This document shows, piece after piece, positions 25,641-34,248 of a stretch of 64,000 nucleotides of DNA. The position numbers and the translations under genes were made by a program. Position 1 is the first letter of the stretch; each line of letters starts with the position of its first letter. Origin of the DNA: Spirochaetales bacterium (GTDB lineage Bacteria; Spirochaetota; Spirochaetia; Sphaerochaetales; Sphaerochaetaceae); assembly GCA_017614375.1 (NCBI GenBank), contig JAGABZ010000013.1:262414-326413 (forward strand), read 5' to 3'. Under the pieces are notes generated by a model that saw only the letters and a list, made by a program, of their open reading frames with translations, had not been told where the DNA came from and did not search any database.

Positions 25641-25713
25641 GGGCCCATAGCGCAGCGGTTAGCGCAGAGGACTCATAATCCTTTGGTCCAAAGTTCAAAT
25701 CTTTGTGGGCCCA
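25641..25713 (+). tRNA. tRNA with CAT anticodon, probably tRNA-Ile2 (lysidine type)
   Basis: A complete cloverleaf of 73 nt without encoded CCA: acceptor GGGCCCA/TGGGCCC, D-arm GCGC, anticodon arm GAGGA-CTCATAA-TCCTT, T-arm CAAAG-TTCAAAT-CTTTG. The CAT anticodon could be Met or Ile2. C4:G69 and C5:G68, the pairs TilS is known to require, and the TTGGTC variable region as in E. coli ileX favour Ile2. The T-loop TTCAAAT is normal. Confidence 0.95.
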
Positions 25714-25721
25714 CAACAGAG

Positions 25722-25770
25722 CCTCGCAATACCATGCTTTCAAAGAGGGTGTTGTGAGGTTTGTTTTTTA
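25722..25770 (+). terminator. Terminator behind the tRNA
   Basis: CCTCGCAATACC (25722-25733) pairs with GGTGTTGTGAGG (25748-25759) over 12 positions including two G-T pairs, then TTTGTTTTTT. Confidence 0.85.
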
Positions 25771-25801
25771 TCCGGAATCCCGGTTATCCGGCATCCCGGC
25801 A
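25770..25801. repeat. 16-bp tandem repeat
   Basis: ATCCGGAATCCCGGTT (25770-25785) is followed directly by ATCCGGCATCCCGGCA (25786-25801); 13 of 16 bases match. It lies between the tRNA terminator and the lipoprotein promoter. Confidence 0.7.
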
Positions 25802-25816
25802 GAGTACAAACGGTAA

Positions 25817-25845
25817 TTGCATATTTGCCCGGCCAAATATAGAAT
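25817..25845 (+). promoter_or_regulatory. Promoter with operator-like palindrome before the lipoprotein gene
   Basis: TTGCAT (25817-25822), 17-bp spacer, TAGAAT (25840-25845). ATATTTG (25821-25827) and CAAATAT (25834-25840) form an inverted repeat filling the spacer. Confidence 0.65.
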
Positions 25846-25875
25846 TATTCCAAAGCTTACATAAGGAGTCACTCC

Positions 25876-26928
25876 ATGAAAAAGGCAATCATAGTAGTCA
25901 TGTGCGTTCTGGCCTTGGTTTTCGTGGCCTGCGACCTCGAGGGATTGAATATCCCCGGTGGAAACACCGGCAACTCCGGCAACGGTAGCGGCCAGACCGA
26001 GGATCCGGGCAACGGAAGCGGTACCGGTGAGCAGGGCGGCGGGAGCCAGGGCGGCGACCAGGGCCACGGCGGCGGAGAGGTCGATCCTTCCGGCGGAAAC
26101 ACCGAACCGGTCCATGACCACACGTTCTCCGATGCCTGGTCTCACGACTGGACATACCACTGGCATGCCGCGACCTGCGGACATGACGATGTGACTTATG
26201 CCAAGGGAACACATACCTACGTCGAGGGTTACTGCTCCGTCTGCGGTTTCAAGGAACCCCAGGTCGGAGAGGCCGGACCTTCCGGCGGGCTCATCTTCCA
26301 TGACAAGGGCTACTATTCCGACGGCTGGAGATTCCTCGAGGCGGCACCTTCGGACCTGAGGGTCATCGGCGGTGTCCCGACGGTGGATCCCGCTGCCGCA
26401 CCTCCCGAGGACGGAGTGGTCAAGCGCCTGTTTGCTTTCGGAGACTATGTCAACGAAGAAACCGGTGAGCTTCTGTTCGTAAACGGAAATACGGCACATG
26501 GCGCGGACGATATCACCAAGACCGGACTGGGACAGGGCAAACGCAATACGCAGATGCTTGTGGCCGCGATGGGGGAGGAGACATACAGGTTCTACACCTG
26601 GGCAGTTCCGGAGGATAACGAGAAAACCACCGAATATGCCGCGAGAATGTGCGATATTCTGGTCTACAACGGTTTCGACGACTGGTACCTGCCGAGCAAG
26701 GCCGAGCTGAACAAGATGTACACCGAGTTGCACGCGAAGGGACTGGGAGATTTCCATACCGGAGAAATCGACGGATACACGATGTCGGATTATGAGGCCT
26801 ACTGGTCCTCCAGTGAGAACACTTCGGACCGGTATAAGGCTTGCGCCCAGTATTTCTCCAGCGGCCAGCAGACCGAACTCAAATACCGCTCCGACAGGGC
26901 CAGAATCAGGCCGCTCAGATACTTCTGA
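25876..26928 (+). CDS. Lipoprotein with Gly-rich linker and DUF1566-type domain
   Basis: A 350-residue predicted lipoprotein: signal with lipobox FVAC (Cys about 19), a very Gly/Asn/Ser-rich linker (about 25-75), a His/Cys-containing segment (HDHTFSDAWSHDWTYHWH, then CGH and CSVCG) and a C-terminal DUF1566-type domain from GPSGGLIFHDKG to RIRPLRYF, including WYLPSKAEL and YWSSSE. Such proteins are numerous in spirochaetes and the domain resembles C-lectin/sulfatase-modifying-factor-like folds. It should be anchored in the envelope. It has its own promoter; ligand unknown. Confidence 0.85.
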   Translation: MKKAIIVVMCVLALVFVACDLEGLNIPGGNTGNSGNGSGQTEDPGNGSGTGEQGGGSQGGDQGHGGGEVDPSGGNTEPVHDHTFSDAWSHDWTYHWHAATCGHDDVTYAKGTHTYVEGYCSVCGFKEPQVGEAGPSGGLIFHDKGYYSDGWRFLEAAPSDLRVIGGVPTVDPAAAPPEDGVVKRLFAFGDYVNEETGELLFVNGNTAHGADDITKTGLGQGKRNTQMLVAAMGEETYRFYTWAVPEDNEKTTEYAARMCDILVYNGFDDWYLPSKAELNKMYTELHAKGLGDFHTGEIDGYTMSDYEAYWSSSENTSDRYKACAQYFSSGQQTELKYRSDRARIRPLRYF

Positions 26929-26956
26929 TTTCCCAGCCGGCACCCAGGAGGTACAG

Positions 26957-27805
26957 ATGTTGGATAACGAAACACTCTTGATGCTCAAAACGAAGGCCGT
27001 CCGTCTCAGGGAACTGACAATCCGCGAGATTGCCCACCTGGGAAGCGGCCATATCGGCGGAAGCATGTCAATCATCGAGATTCTCACATACCTTTACCAT
27101 CAGGCGATGAACGTCGACCCCGCCGATCCGCTCAAGGAGGACCGTGACCGCCTGGTCTGCTCCAAGGGACACGCCGGTCCGGCCGTCTACGCCACCCTGG
27201 CGGACAAGGGGTTCTTTCCCCTGGACTGGCTGATGACGCTCAACCAGGGCGGAACGAACCTGCCCAGCCACTGCGACATGACCAAGACCCCCGGAGTCGA
27301 CTTCACCACCGGCTCGCTCGGCCAGGGTGCCAGCGCAGCCGTGGGAATCGCCCTCGGGCAGAAGATCCGCGGCTTTGACGGGGCATACACCTATCTGATC
27401 CTCGGAGACGGCGAGAGCCAGGAGGGCGAGGTCTGGGAAGCCGCCCAGACCGCCGCTCAGTTCAAACTGGGAAACCTGATTGCCTTCACCGACCTGAACA
27501 AAAAGCAGCTCGACGGCTGGACCGAGGACATCATCAGCATGAACAACCTCGATACCCGCTGGCTGGGCTTCAACTGGCACGTCCAGCGGATCAACGGCCA
27601 TGATCTGGAGGCGATCGACAGGGCGGTGCTCAACGCAAAGGCCGAGAAGGACCGCCCGAGCATGATCATCTGCGACACAATCAAGTCATATGGTTTCGGC
27701 CCCGGAGAGAGGACGTTCGGCAACCACAGCATGCCGATTTCCGTAGAGACCGCCGAGGCGGCCATCGCCGAGCTGCACCAGCGCTTTGACGTGAAGGAGG
27801 CCTGA
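26957..27805 (+). CDS. Transketolase, N-terminal subunit
   Basis: The 282-residue thiamine-diphosphate-binding half of a split transketolase. Seen are HLGSGHIGGSMS near residue 27, SKGHAGPAVYA, and the ThDP/Mg motif GDGESQEGEVWEAAQTAAQFKLGNLIAFTDLNKKQ. With the C-terminal subunit it transfers two-carbon ketol units in pentose metabolism. AGGAGG lies before the ATG. It is separated from the second subunit by one base. Confidence 0.93.
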   Translation: MLDNETLLMLKTKAVRLRELTIREIAHLGSGHIGGSMSIIEILTYLYHQAMNVDPADPLKEDRDRLVCSKGHAGPAVYATLADKGFFPLDWLMTLNQGGTNLPSHCDMTKTPGVDFTTGSLGQGASAAVGIALGQKIRGFDGAYTYLILGDGESQEGEVWEAAQTAAQFKLGNLIAFTDLNKKQLDGWTEDIISMNNLDTRWLGFNWHVQRINGHDLEAIDRAVLNAKAEKDRPSMIICDTIKSYGFGPGERTFGNHSMPISVETAEAAIAELHQRFDVKEA

Positions 27806-27806
27806 G

Positions 27807-28751
27807 ATGAAAGACACCACGACAATCAATGCGATGCGTGACGCGCTGATGGCGGCAATCAACGACCTGGCCGCCGACCACCCCGAAGTCGTGCTTCTCG
27901 AGGCCGACCTGGCCGGCTGTCTGGGCAGCGGCTCGTTCAAAAAACTCTACCCCGGGCGTTACTTCAACTGCGGAATCGCCGAAGCCAACATGGTGGCCAT
28001 GGCCGGAGGCCTGTCCTCCGTCGGACTGGTGCCGTTTGCCCACAGCTTCGGCTGCTTCTCCAGCCGCCGCGCCTACGACCAGTGGTTCCTCTCCGTCAAC
28101 TACGCCCGTCGCAGGGTCCACCTGATCGGCACCGACCCCGGAATCACCGCCCAGCTCAACGGCGGAACCCACATGCCCTTTGAGGACATCGCCCTGATGC
28201 GTCAGGTGCCCGACATCATCATCATCGAACCCTCCGACGCCCAGAGCTGCTACGAGCTGGCCGTCCAGGCCTATGAAAGCGGCAAGAGTTCCTACATCCG
28301 CATCCCGCGAAAGAGCGTGACGCACCGCTATGCCCCCGGCAAGGTTCAGCTGGGCAAGGCCGAGATTATCTCCGAAGGAAGCAACGTGGCCATAATCGCC
28401 ACAGGCGAGCTCCTCGTCAACGAAGCGTCAAAGGCAGTCGAAACCCTGTCCGGGCAGGGAATCAAGGCAACCCTCGTGGACCTGCACACAATAAAGCCGC
28501 TGGACACGGAGCTGATTGCCGAGGTGGCCGCCAGGTGCGGGAAAGTCCTGGTCTGCGAGAACGGACGCTACGCCGGCGGAACCGGCGAGGCCATAGCGGC
28601 TTTCCTGGCGCAGACAAACCCGGTGAAGATGGACTTCGTCAACGTCGGCGAGCGCTTCGGCGAAGTGGGCAAGCTTGCCTACCTGCAGCAGGTCTTCGGC
28701 TTCACCGCCGAAAACATCGCCCAAAAGGCCGCCCGTCTGGCCAAGGCCTGA
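27807..28751 (+). CDS. Transketolase, C-terminal subunit
   Basis: The 314-residue partner subunit with the pyrimidine-binding domain (NCGIAEANMVAMAGGLSSVGLVPFAHSF) and a C-terminal transketolase domain (ATGELLVNEASKA). RBS AAGGAGG lies inside the end of the first subunit. Such split transketolases often sit in sugar catabolic clusters; here a sugar-binding protein gene follows behind a terminator and new promoter. Confidence 0.93.
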   Translation: MKDTTTINAMRDALMAAINDLAADHPEVVLLEADLAGCLGSGSFKKLYPGRYFNCGIAEANMVAMAGGLSSVGLVPFAHSFGCFSSRRAYDQWFLSVNYARRRVHLIGTDPGITAQLNGGTHMPFEDIALMRQVPDIIIIEPSDAQSCYELAVQAYESGKSSYIRIPRKSVTHRYAPGKVQLGKAEIISEGSNVAIIATGELLVNEASKAVETLSGQGIKATLVDLHTIKPLDTELIAEVAARCGKVLVCENGRYAGGTGEAIAAFLAQTNPVKMDFVNVGERFGEVGKLAYLQQVFGFTAENIAQKAARLAKA

Positions 28752-28777
28752 GAGCACAACCCGCAGCTTTCCTGTTA

Positions 28778-28820
28778 CAACCCGTCACGGAAACGATGCC
28801 CGTGGCGGGTTGCCGTTTTT
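28778..28820 (+). terminator. Terminator of the transketolase operon
   Basis: CAACCCG/CGGGTTG outer stem (28778-28784, 28806-28812) and CACGG/CCGTG inner stem, then GCCGTTTTT. Confidence 0.9.
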
Positions 28821-28838
28821 CCGGGGCTCAGTTTTTCC

Positions 28839-28898
28839 TTGATTTATCAAAAACCCCGTCATAAAATTGTAAGCACTTGACAAACAATTTAAAAATTG
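28839..28898 (+). promoter_or_regulatory. Promoter of the sugar-binding protein gene
   Basis: TTGATT (28839-28844), 17-bp spacer, TAAAAT (28862-28867). Downstream, CAATTT-AA-AAATTG (28885-28898) is a palindrome in the leader just before GGAGG. Confidence 0.7.
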
Positions 28899-28908
28899 GA
28901 GGTAGGAA

Positions 28909-30303
28909 ATGAAGAAATTATTGACCATTTTGCTGGTGTTTGCCGTTGTGGTCAGCTTCGCCTTTGCCGGTGGAAACTCCGAAACCGGAACTGCCGAAGC
29001 CGCCCCCGCCGCCGAATCCCACATTCCCACCGGGAATCCGCCGGCCGGCAAGATTCACCTCGTATTCTGGTCGAACATGTCCGGTGATTCGCTGATCTGC
29101 ACCGAGAACGCCGCCAAAGCCTTCAACAAGGCCCAGGACAGGTATGAGATGGAGGTCATCTACACCAGCAACATCCCGACCAAGATGCTCACCTCGACTG
29201 TTGAAGACAGACCGAACCTGATCCACAGCTCCGGAAACGACTCGGCGACCTACATCGCCCTGACCGGTGCCGACAGGCTGACCGTTCCCGTACAGGAGTT
29301 CATCGACTACGACAAGTACGACATGAGCAACATCGTCAAGAACCTCGCCACCAACTACACCAGAAACGGTGAATGGCAGTGCGTTCCCTACGGAAACACC
29401 TCTACCGGTTACTTCTACAACATCGACATCCTTTCCGCCCACGGAATCGACGTCGAGAGCCTCAAGAGCTACGAAGCCATCTACGAAGCCTGCAAGAAGC
29501 TCAAGGCCGAGGGCGTGGAGAATCCGTTCTTCTACAGAATCCACGTCGACTATCTGAACTACGCCCTGACCGCCGAAGGAATCGAGTACTTCAACAACGA
29601 CAACGGAAAGAGCGGGGTTCCGACCGCTTCCTACTTCAACGAAGGCAAGTGCTACGAGGCCACTCTGGCATTCTTCTCCTTCATCAAGAAGATGGCCCTT
29701 GAAGGCCTGCTGATGGATATCGAGATCGGAAACACCGATGCCCGCAACATGTTCGGAAACGGCGACATCGCCATCATGGGCGGCTACTCCTCCGGTATCG
29801 ACCCGACCATCAAGGTCACCAAGGAAGACGTGCACTTCGTTTTCAGACCGTCCCCGACAGTCTTCGCAGCCACCACTTCCGCCGGCCAGAGCCCCGGAGG
29901 AGCCTGTATCTTCGTCTGCGACGTCGACGACCCGTGGAAGGAATACGGTTCGTGGGAATTCCTGAAGTTCTTCATGCAGGATGAGTGGACCTGTGCCTTC
30001 GCCATGGCTTCCGGCTACGTGCCGATCACCATGACCGGCGCCAAGACTCCGGAGTATCAGGAGTACATCAAGACAAAGAACCCGTCCGCCCAGGTCATTC
30101 TGGACATGATGGATGCCACACCGTACGGCGTCGGCTACGCTCTGCTTCCGTACTCGACGGACTACAACACCGCCTTCAAGAACATCTTCAAGAAGATGGT
30201 TACCACCCCCGAGTACACCGCCGAGGCAGCTGCCGCCGACTTCTACAAGGATGTCAAGGAAGTCATCGAGATGTACTTCCTCTCCAAGGGCATCGTACTC
30301 TGA
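28909..30303 (+). CDS. ABC transporter extracellular solute-binding protein (family 1, sugar type)
   Basis: A 464-residue periplasmic or lipid-anchored solute-binding protein. The signal peptide MKKLLTILLVFAVVVSFAFA precedes GGNSETG; there is no clear lipobox Cys. The mature part opens with KIHLVFWSNMSGDS and contains PYGNTSTGYFYNIDIL and GNGDIAIMGGYSSG, as in sugar-binding proteins of carbohydrate uptake transporter family 1. No permease or ATPase genes are adjacent; two orphan permeases lie at 43047-44776. A strong promoter and terminator make it a single-gene unit. Confidence 0.9.
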   Translation: MKKLLTILLVFAVVVSFAFAGGNSETGTAEAAPAAESHIPTGNPPAGKIHLVFWSNMSGDSLICTENAAKAFNKAQDRYEMEVIYTSNIPTKMLTSTVEDRPNLIHSSGNDSATYIALTGADRLTVPVQEFIDYDKYDMSNIVKNLATNYTRNGEWQCVPYGNTSTGYFYNIDILSAHGIDVESLKSYEAIYEACKKLKAEGVENPFFYRIHVDYLNYALTAEGIEYFNNDNGKSGVPTASYFNEGKCYEATLAFFSFIKKMALEGLLMDIEIGNTDARNMFGNGDIAIMGGYSSGIDPTIKVTKEDVHFVFRPSPTVFAATTSAGQSPGGACIFVCDVDDPWKEYGSWEFLKFFMQDEWTCAFAMASGYVPITMTGAKTPEYQEYIKTKNPSAQVILDMMDATPYGVGYALLPYSTDYNTAFKNIFKKMVTTPEYTAEAAAADFYKDVKEVIEMYFLSKGIVL

Positions 30304-30324
30304 GTACGCAGCCACGGTTGCTCA

Positions 30325-30355
30325 GGACGCCGGTTTTCCCCGGCGTCCTTTTTTT
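30325..30355 (+). terminator. Terminator of the solute-binding protein gene
   Basis: GGACGCCGG (30325-30333) pairs with CCGGCGTCC (30340-30348), followed by seven T. Confidence 0.97.
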
Positions 30356-30370
30356 GTGTGAAACCCCCGC

Positions 30371-30461
30371 CCGGAGGGAATGCCGATGAGCCCCGTGTAA
30401 CCTCTCCGGAGGGAATGGTGATGAGGTTTTCTTTTTTCCAGAAAACCGCATCGCCATTCCC
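30371..30461 (+). repeat. Large hairpin with a duplicated 5' arm
   Basis: The segments 30411-30431 and 30441-30461 form a 21-position stem with one G-T pair and one mismatch and a 9-nt loop. The 5' arm text CGGAGGGAATG-NN-GATGAG is also present at 30372-30390, about 36 nt upstream, so the 3' arm could pair with either copy. No T run follows. It lies between a finished terminator and the promoter of the catabolic operon. Confidence 0.8.
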
Positions 30462-30471
30462 GACTCTTGAC

Positions 30472-30536
30472 AATGTTTTGACCGATAAAAAATGAATAAT
30501 GACAAGATTGATAATTTCACATACCGATGCTATCAT
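30472..30536 (+). promoter_or_regulatory. Promoter of the catabolic operon with DeoR-like sites
   Basis: TTGATA (30508-30513), 17-bp spacer, TATCAT (30531-30536). TGACAAGATT (30500-30509) and AATGTTTTGA (30472-30481) resemble the sites AATGTTGTCA/TGACAACATT next to the deoR-type gene. Confidence 0.6.
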
Positions 30537-30591
30537 GATATCCGCATCCGGACGGACTGGCGGCCGGTGGCGCAAGCAAAGGAGCAAATCC

Positions 30592-31674
30592 ATGAAGAAC
30601 ATGACGATAGCGGTTCTCGGCGGAGGTAACGGAGCCCATACGATGGCGGGCGACCTGGCGCTGAGGGGATACCATGTGAGGATGTACGAGCAGAGCCGTT
30701 TCATCGGAAAACTCGGAGTGCTGAAACAGACCCTGACGATTCACTGCACCGGTGTCGTTTCCGGTGATGCGAAAATCGATATGCTGACCGACGACATTTC
30801 AAAGGCTATCGACGGCGCGAAGTACATCGCGGTGGTAACCCCGTCGTTCGCCCACGAGGCGGTCGCCGAGCAGCTCAAGGGAAAGGTGAAAAAGGACCAG
30901 ACGATCCTCATCTATCCCGGCGGTTTCGGGGCTCTGGTATTCAAGAAGATCCTCGGTGACGAATGCCCGCTGATCGTCCAGACGAACAACCTTCCCTATG
31001 ACACCAGACTCAACGGACCGGCCAGTATCTTCTGCTCCGGCATGAGCCCGGTCAATGTGGCCCTTTTCCCGGCGAACGCCGACCGTGCCGTTCTGGAGGA
31101 TGTGAAGGACATCTCCCCGTTCAACAGAGTCTATGAGGACGTCCTGGAGTGCGACCTGTCTCTGGTCAATCCCTCGGTTCACTCCGGTCCGTGCCTGATC
31201 AACATGGGCGCCATCGAGCAGCAGGACCTCAGGGGAAAGTTCTGCATGTACGAGCACTTCACCTTCGGGGCCGCGAAACTGGACAAGGTGATCGATGACG
31301 AGCGAAAGGCGGTGGGAGCGGCGTTCGGCTACAAGCTCCGCCCGCTGGAGGATTTCGTCGAACCGCGCGGTGAGCTGAGGTGGCAGGACATCTACATGAA
31401 GATGCACGGCGAACCCTCGCTGACCCCGATTACCGGCCCGGACAGCATCTGGAACAGATACCTCACCGAGGACTGCCCCAACGGCCTGGTTCCGTGGAGC
31501 GAACTCGGACGCATAGGCAATGTAAAGACCCCGGTGATGGACAGCGTCATCAGCGTCTACAGCGTCGTTCATGAAATCGACTGGCGCGAAACCGGACTTA
31601 AGGCCGACAGACTCGGACTTGAAGGTATGACCGTACCGCAGATCAAGGAGTACCTGAAGACCGGGCGCAAGTAA
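30592..31674 (+). CDS. NAD/NADP octopine/nopaline dehydrogenase family protein
   Basis: A 360-residue dehydrogenase: an N-terminal Rossmann domain with AVLGGGNGAHTMAGDLALRG and a C-terminal all-helical octopine dehydrogenase domain (NPSVHSGPCLINMGAIEQ). Relatives oxidise N-(carboxyalkyl) amino acids (opines) to a keto acid plus an amino acid. The open frame continues upstream, but ATG 30592 has AAAGGAG. First of five co-directional genes (to 36194) encoding a kinase, a cyclodeaminase-type enzyme and two phosphate-removing enzymes. Substrate unknown. Confidence 0.85.
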   Translation: MKNMTIAVLGGGNGAHTMAGDLALRGYHVRMYEQSRFIGKLGVLKQTLTIHCTGVVSGDAKIDMLTDDISKAIDGAKYIAVVTPSFAHEAVAEQLKGKVKKDQTILIYPGGFGALVFKKILGDECPLIVQTNNLPYDTRLNGPASIFCSGMSPVNVALFPANADRAVLEDVKDISPFNRVYEDVLECDLSLVNPSVHSGPCLINMGAIEQQDLRGKFCMYEHFTFGAAKLDKVIDDERKAVGAAFGYKLRPLEDFVEPRGELRWQDIYMKMHGEPSLTPITGPDSIWNRYLTEDCPNGLVPWSELGRIGNVKTPVMDSVISVYSVVHEIDWRETGLKADRLGLEGMTVPQIKEYLKTGRK

Positions 31675-33189
31675 ATGAAGGTTTCACTTGGCATAGACAT
31701 CGGAACCACCGGAATCAAAGCGGTAGCCGTAGACGAGGCTTTCAGGCCTTTGGCCTATGAATCCGCCGAGCAGAGGCAATCGTTTCCCCAGCCCGGCTGG
31801 TGTGAACAGGACCCGGACGAAATCTATGAGCTGAGCGTCTACCTGATTCGTAGGGTTCTCGACCGCATCGGACTGAAACCTGGCGACCTGGCCTGCATAG
31901 GATTGGACCATCAGGGGGAATCCTGCCTGGTCTGGGACAGGGAAACCGGCCGTCCCGTCTATCCGATAATCACCTGGCAGGACCGGCGTATGGCCGCCGT
32001 CTCCGATGAATTCGGCGCCGTCCACGGGGACAGGATACGCACCCTGACGGGACTTCGCTCCGACTCATACTACAGCGCGTGGAAAATCCGCTGGATCCTG
32101 GACAACATACCCGACGGCCAGCAGAGGGCTCAGAGGGGCGAACTGCTTGCCGGAACAATCAACACCTGGATCTTCTGGAAACTCTCCGGGGGCAGGGCCT
32201 TCGTCACCGACGAAAGCAGTGCGGACGTCATGATGCTCTGCGACCCGAGGGTCACCGGCTGGAACCCCTGGCTGTTGGAGCAGATGAATATTCCCGAGGT
32301 GATGCTTCCTGAAATCAGGCCGTGCAACAGCGTCCTGTGCGTCACCTCTGCGGAAATCTTCGGAGCCGAGGTCCCGGTGACCTGCTCCCTGGCGGACTGT
32401 TCGGCCGGAATCGTGGCCTCAGGGGCGGTTTCGGAAGGGGACCTGACCGTCACGTACGGCACGGGGAGCTTCATGCACCTGATAACCGGCAGCCGTTTCG
32501 TCGTTCCGGACGAAGGGCTGACCTCCGCCTGCAGCTTCGCGACCATGACGCAAAAGGCATACCAGCTCAACGGAATCTGCTACACGGCAGGTTCGGCTGT
32601 GAAATGGCTCAAAAAAGGCCTCGGGCTGTTTGAGGACGAGGCTCAGACCCAGGCTCTGGCTCAGTCGGTCCCCGACACCAACGGTGTTTACTTCGTGCCG
32701 GCCATCAACGGCCTGGCCACGCCGTACTGGGACCAGAGCGCCCGCGGGGCCTTTATCGGACTGACCGCCGGGGCGACCAGGGCACATCTGGTCCGTTCGG
32801 TTCTGGAGAGCTGCGCGTTACAGGTGGCCAACTGCAGCCGGATAATGCGCTCGTTAAGCGGAGTGGAGATTTCCTCCATCAACGCCATGGGCGGGATGAC
32901 TGCAAATGATTTCCTGATGCAGTTGCAGGCGGATCTGTGCGGTCTGAGGGTCAATCTGCCTGCTCAGACAGAGCCCTGCTACGGGGCGGCCTGCATGGCC
33001 TGTAGCGGGGTCGGGTCAGGACTTGCCCCGGATGAACTCAAAAGGATAAACCCGCCGGTGCGCAGTTTCAGTCCTTCGATGGACGAGGGCGAGCGGACGA
33101 GGCGGATAGACAACTGGCTGGACGCGGTGCGGCGGACGCTGGACTGGCACCCGGCAAACGGTCAAGGAGGACCTTATGGGAAAATATGA
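31675..33189 (+). CDS. FGGY-family carbohydrate kinase
   Basis: A 504-residue kinase of the xylulokinase branch of FGGY kinases. Seen are the phosphate-1 loop GIDIGTTGIKAVAVD at the start, GLDHQGESCLVWD, TYGTGSFMHL and a C-terminal GGMTANDFLMQLQADL. The ATG follows the previous stop without any gap, and the end overlaps the next gene by 14 bases. It phosphorylates a sugar or polyol, not identified. A stretch at 33013-33027 matches a dispersed intergenic motif (see findings). Confidence 0.9.
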   Translation: MKVSLGIDIGTTGIKAVAVDEAFRPLAYESAEQRQSFPQPGWCEQDPDEIYELSVYLIRRVLDRIGLKPGDLACIGLDHQGESCLVWDRETGRPVYPIITWQDRRMAAVSDEFGAVHGDRIRTLTGLRSDSYYSAWKIRWILDNIPDGQQRAQRGELLAGTINTWIFWKLSGGRAFVTDESSADVMMLCDPRVTGWNPWLLEQMNIPEVMLPEIRPCNSVLCVTSAEIFGAEVPVTCSLADCSAGIVASGAVSEGDLTVTYGTGSFMHLITGSRFVVPDEGLTSACSFATMTQKAYQLNGICYTAGSAVKWLKKGLGLFEDEAQTQALAQSVPDTNGVYFVPAINGLATPYWDQSARGAFIGLTAGATRAHLVRSVLESCALQVANCSRIMRSLSGVEISSINAMGGMTANDFLMQLQADLCGLRVNLPAQTEPCYGAACMACSGVGSGLAPDELKRINPPVRSFSPSMDEGERTRRIDNWLDAVRRTLDWHPANGQGGPYGKI

Positions 33190-34198
33190 GTTTCGTTATC
33201 TGTCGCAGGAGGACATCCTCGCGCTGAACATCCCGTACTCGGAAGTCATCGACACCGTCGAGAAGGGAATGTCCGAATTCGGAAAGGGCACATGCCAGCT
33301 TCCGGTCAAGGTCCACACCAACCCCCGCCCGCTGACTTTCCTCAATGCCATGCCGGCCTATATCGGCGGAGACCAGGATGTGACCGGTCTCAAGTGGGTT
33401 GCCGGATTCCCGGAGAACCGCAAGAAGGGGCTGCCTGTGACCTGGGGAATCCAGGTTCTCAACGACACCGAAACAGGCGGAGTCACCGCCGTGATGGACG
33501 CCCGCTGGATCACCGCCATCCGCACCGCCGCCGTCGCCGCCGTGACAGCCAAGTACTGCAAGGTCGAAAACTCCCACTCGATGACGATTATCGGAGCCGG
33601 CGAGCAGGGCCGCTGGAACGCCAGGCTGTTTAAGATGGTCGTTCCCGAGCTGAAGAAAATCTACATCGACGATATCTTCCCCGCCGCCATAGATGCCTAT
33701 CTGAAAAAGATGCAGCCGCTGATGCCCGAGGTTGAGATCATCCCGATCCGCAGCCCAAAGCAGCGCCAGCAGGCCATCGACGATTCGCAGATCCTGCTTT
33801 CGGCCACCCAGCGCGGCGACAAGCCGATAATCTACTGCGAGAACCTCCACAAGGGCATGCTCGGCCTGCCGCTTGAGAGCACCGCGTGGGACGGCAGGAC
33901 CTACACGCAGATGGCCGACAGGTTCATCTGCGACGACTGGAACCTGGTCAAGTGCTATCTGGACGACGGCAAGTACACCGACGGCTTGGACAAGTTCGTC
34001 AACAACCACCAGATTCTTGGTCAGGTCATCAACGGAACCGCCTGCGGCAGGGCAAACCAGGAGGAGTTCGTCATCGCCTCCAGCCACGGAATCGCCATCA
34101 GCGATGTGGCCGTCGGCCAGCTGATCCTCAGGAAAGCCGAGGCGCAGAACATCGGAACGATGCTCCCGCTGATGGAGGAGAACGACATCCTCAGATAG
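33176..34198 (+). CDS. Ornithine cyclodeaminase/mu-crystallin family protein
   Basis: A 340-residue NAD(P)-binding protein of the OCD/mu-crystallin family. Seen are the N-terminal YSEVIDTVEKGM, KWVAGFPENRKKGLPVTWGIQVLNDTETG, ARWITAIRTAAVAAVTAKY, and the nucleotide-binding MTIIGAGEQGRWNARLF near residue 140. Members cyclise ornithine, reduce cyclic imines or act as alanine or opine-like dehydrogenases. With the upstream opine-type dehydrogenase it suggests imine or N-substituted amino acid chemistry. Confidence 0.88.
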   Translation: MGKYEFRYLSQEDILALNIPYSEVIDTVEKGMSEFGKGTCQLPVKVHTNPRPLTFLNAMPAYIGGDQDVTGLKWVAGFPENRKKGLPVTWGIQVLNDTETGGVTAVMDARWITAIRTAAVAAVTAKYCKVENSHSMTIIGAGEQGRWNARLFKMVVPELKKIYIDDIFPAAIDAYLKKMQPLMPEVEIIPIRSPKQRQQAIDDSQILLSATQRGDKPIIYCENLHKGMLGLPLESTAWDGRTYTQMADRFICDDWNLVKCYLDDGKYTDGLDKFVNNHQILGQVINGTACGRANQEEFVIASSHGIAISDVAVGQLILRKAEAQNIGTMLPLMEENDILR

Positions 34199-34248
34199 TC
34201 TGCCCGAATAGCGGGCCTGTCCTTCCGGGCCCGCTTCAAGGAGTGCAT

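Noticed and set aside
25641-25713. Initiator tRNA-Met
   Set aside because: The acceptor begins with a normal G1:C72 pair and the anticodon stem lacks the three G:C pairs of initiator tRNA.
28918-30315. 465-codon minus-strand frame opposite the sugar-binding protein
   Set aside because: The plus strand encodes an obvious solute-binding protein with signal peptide; the minus frame is a codon-bias shadow.
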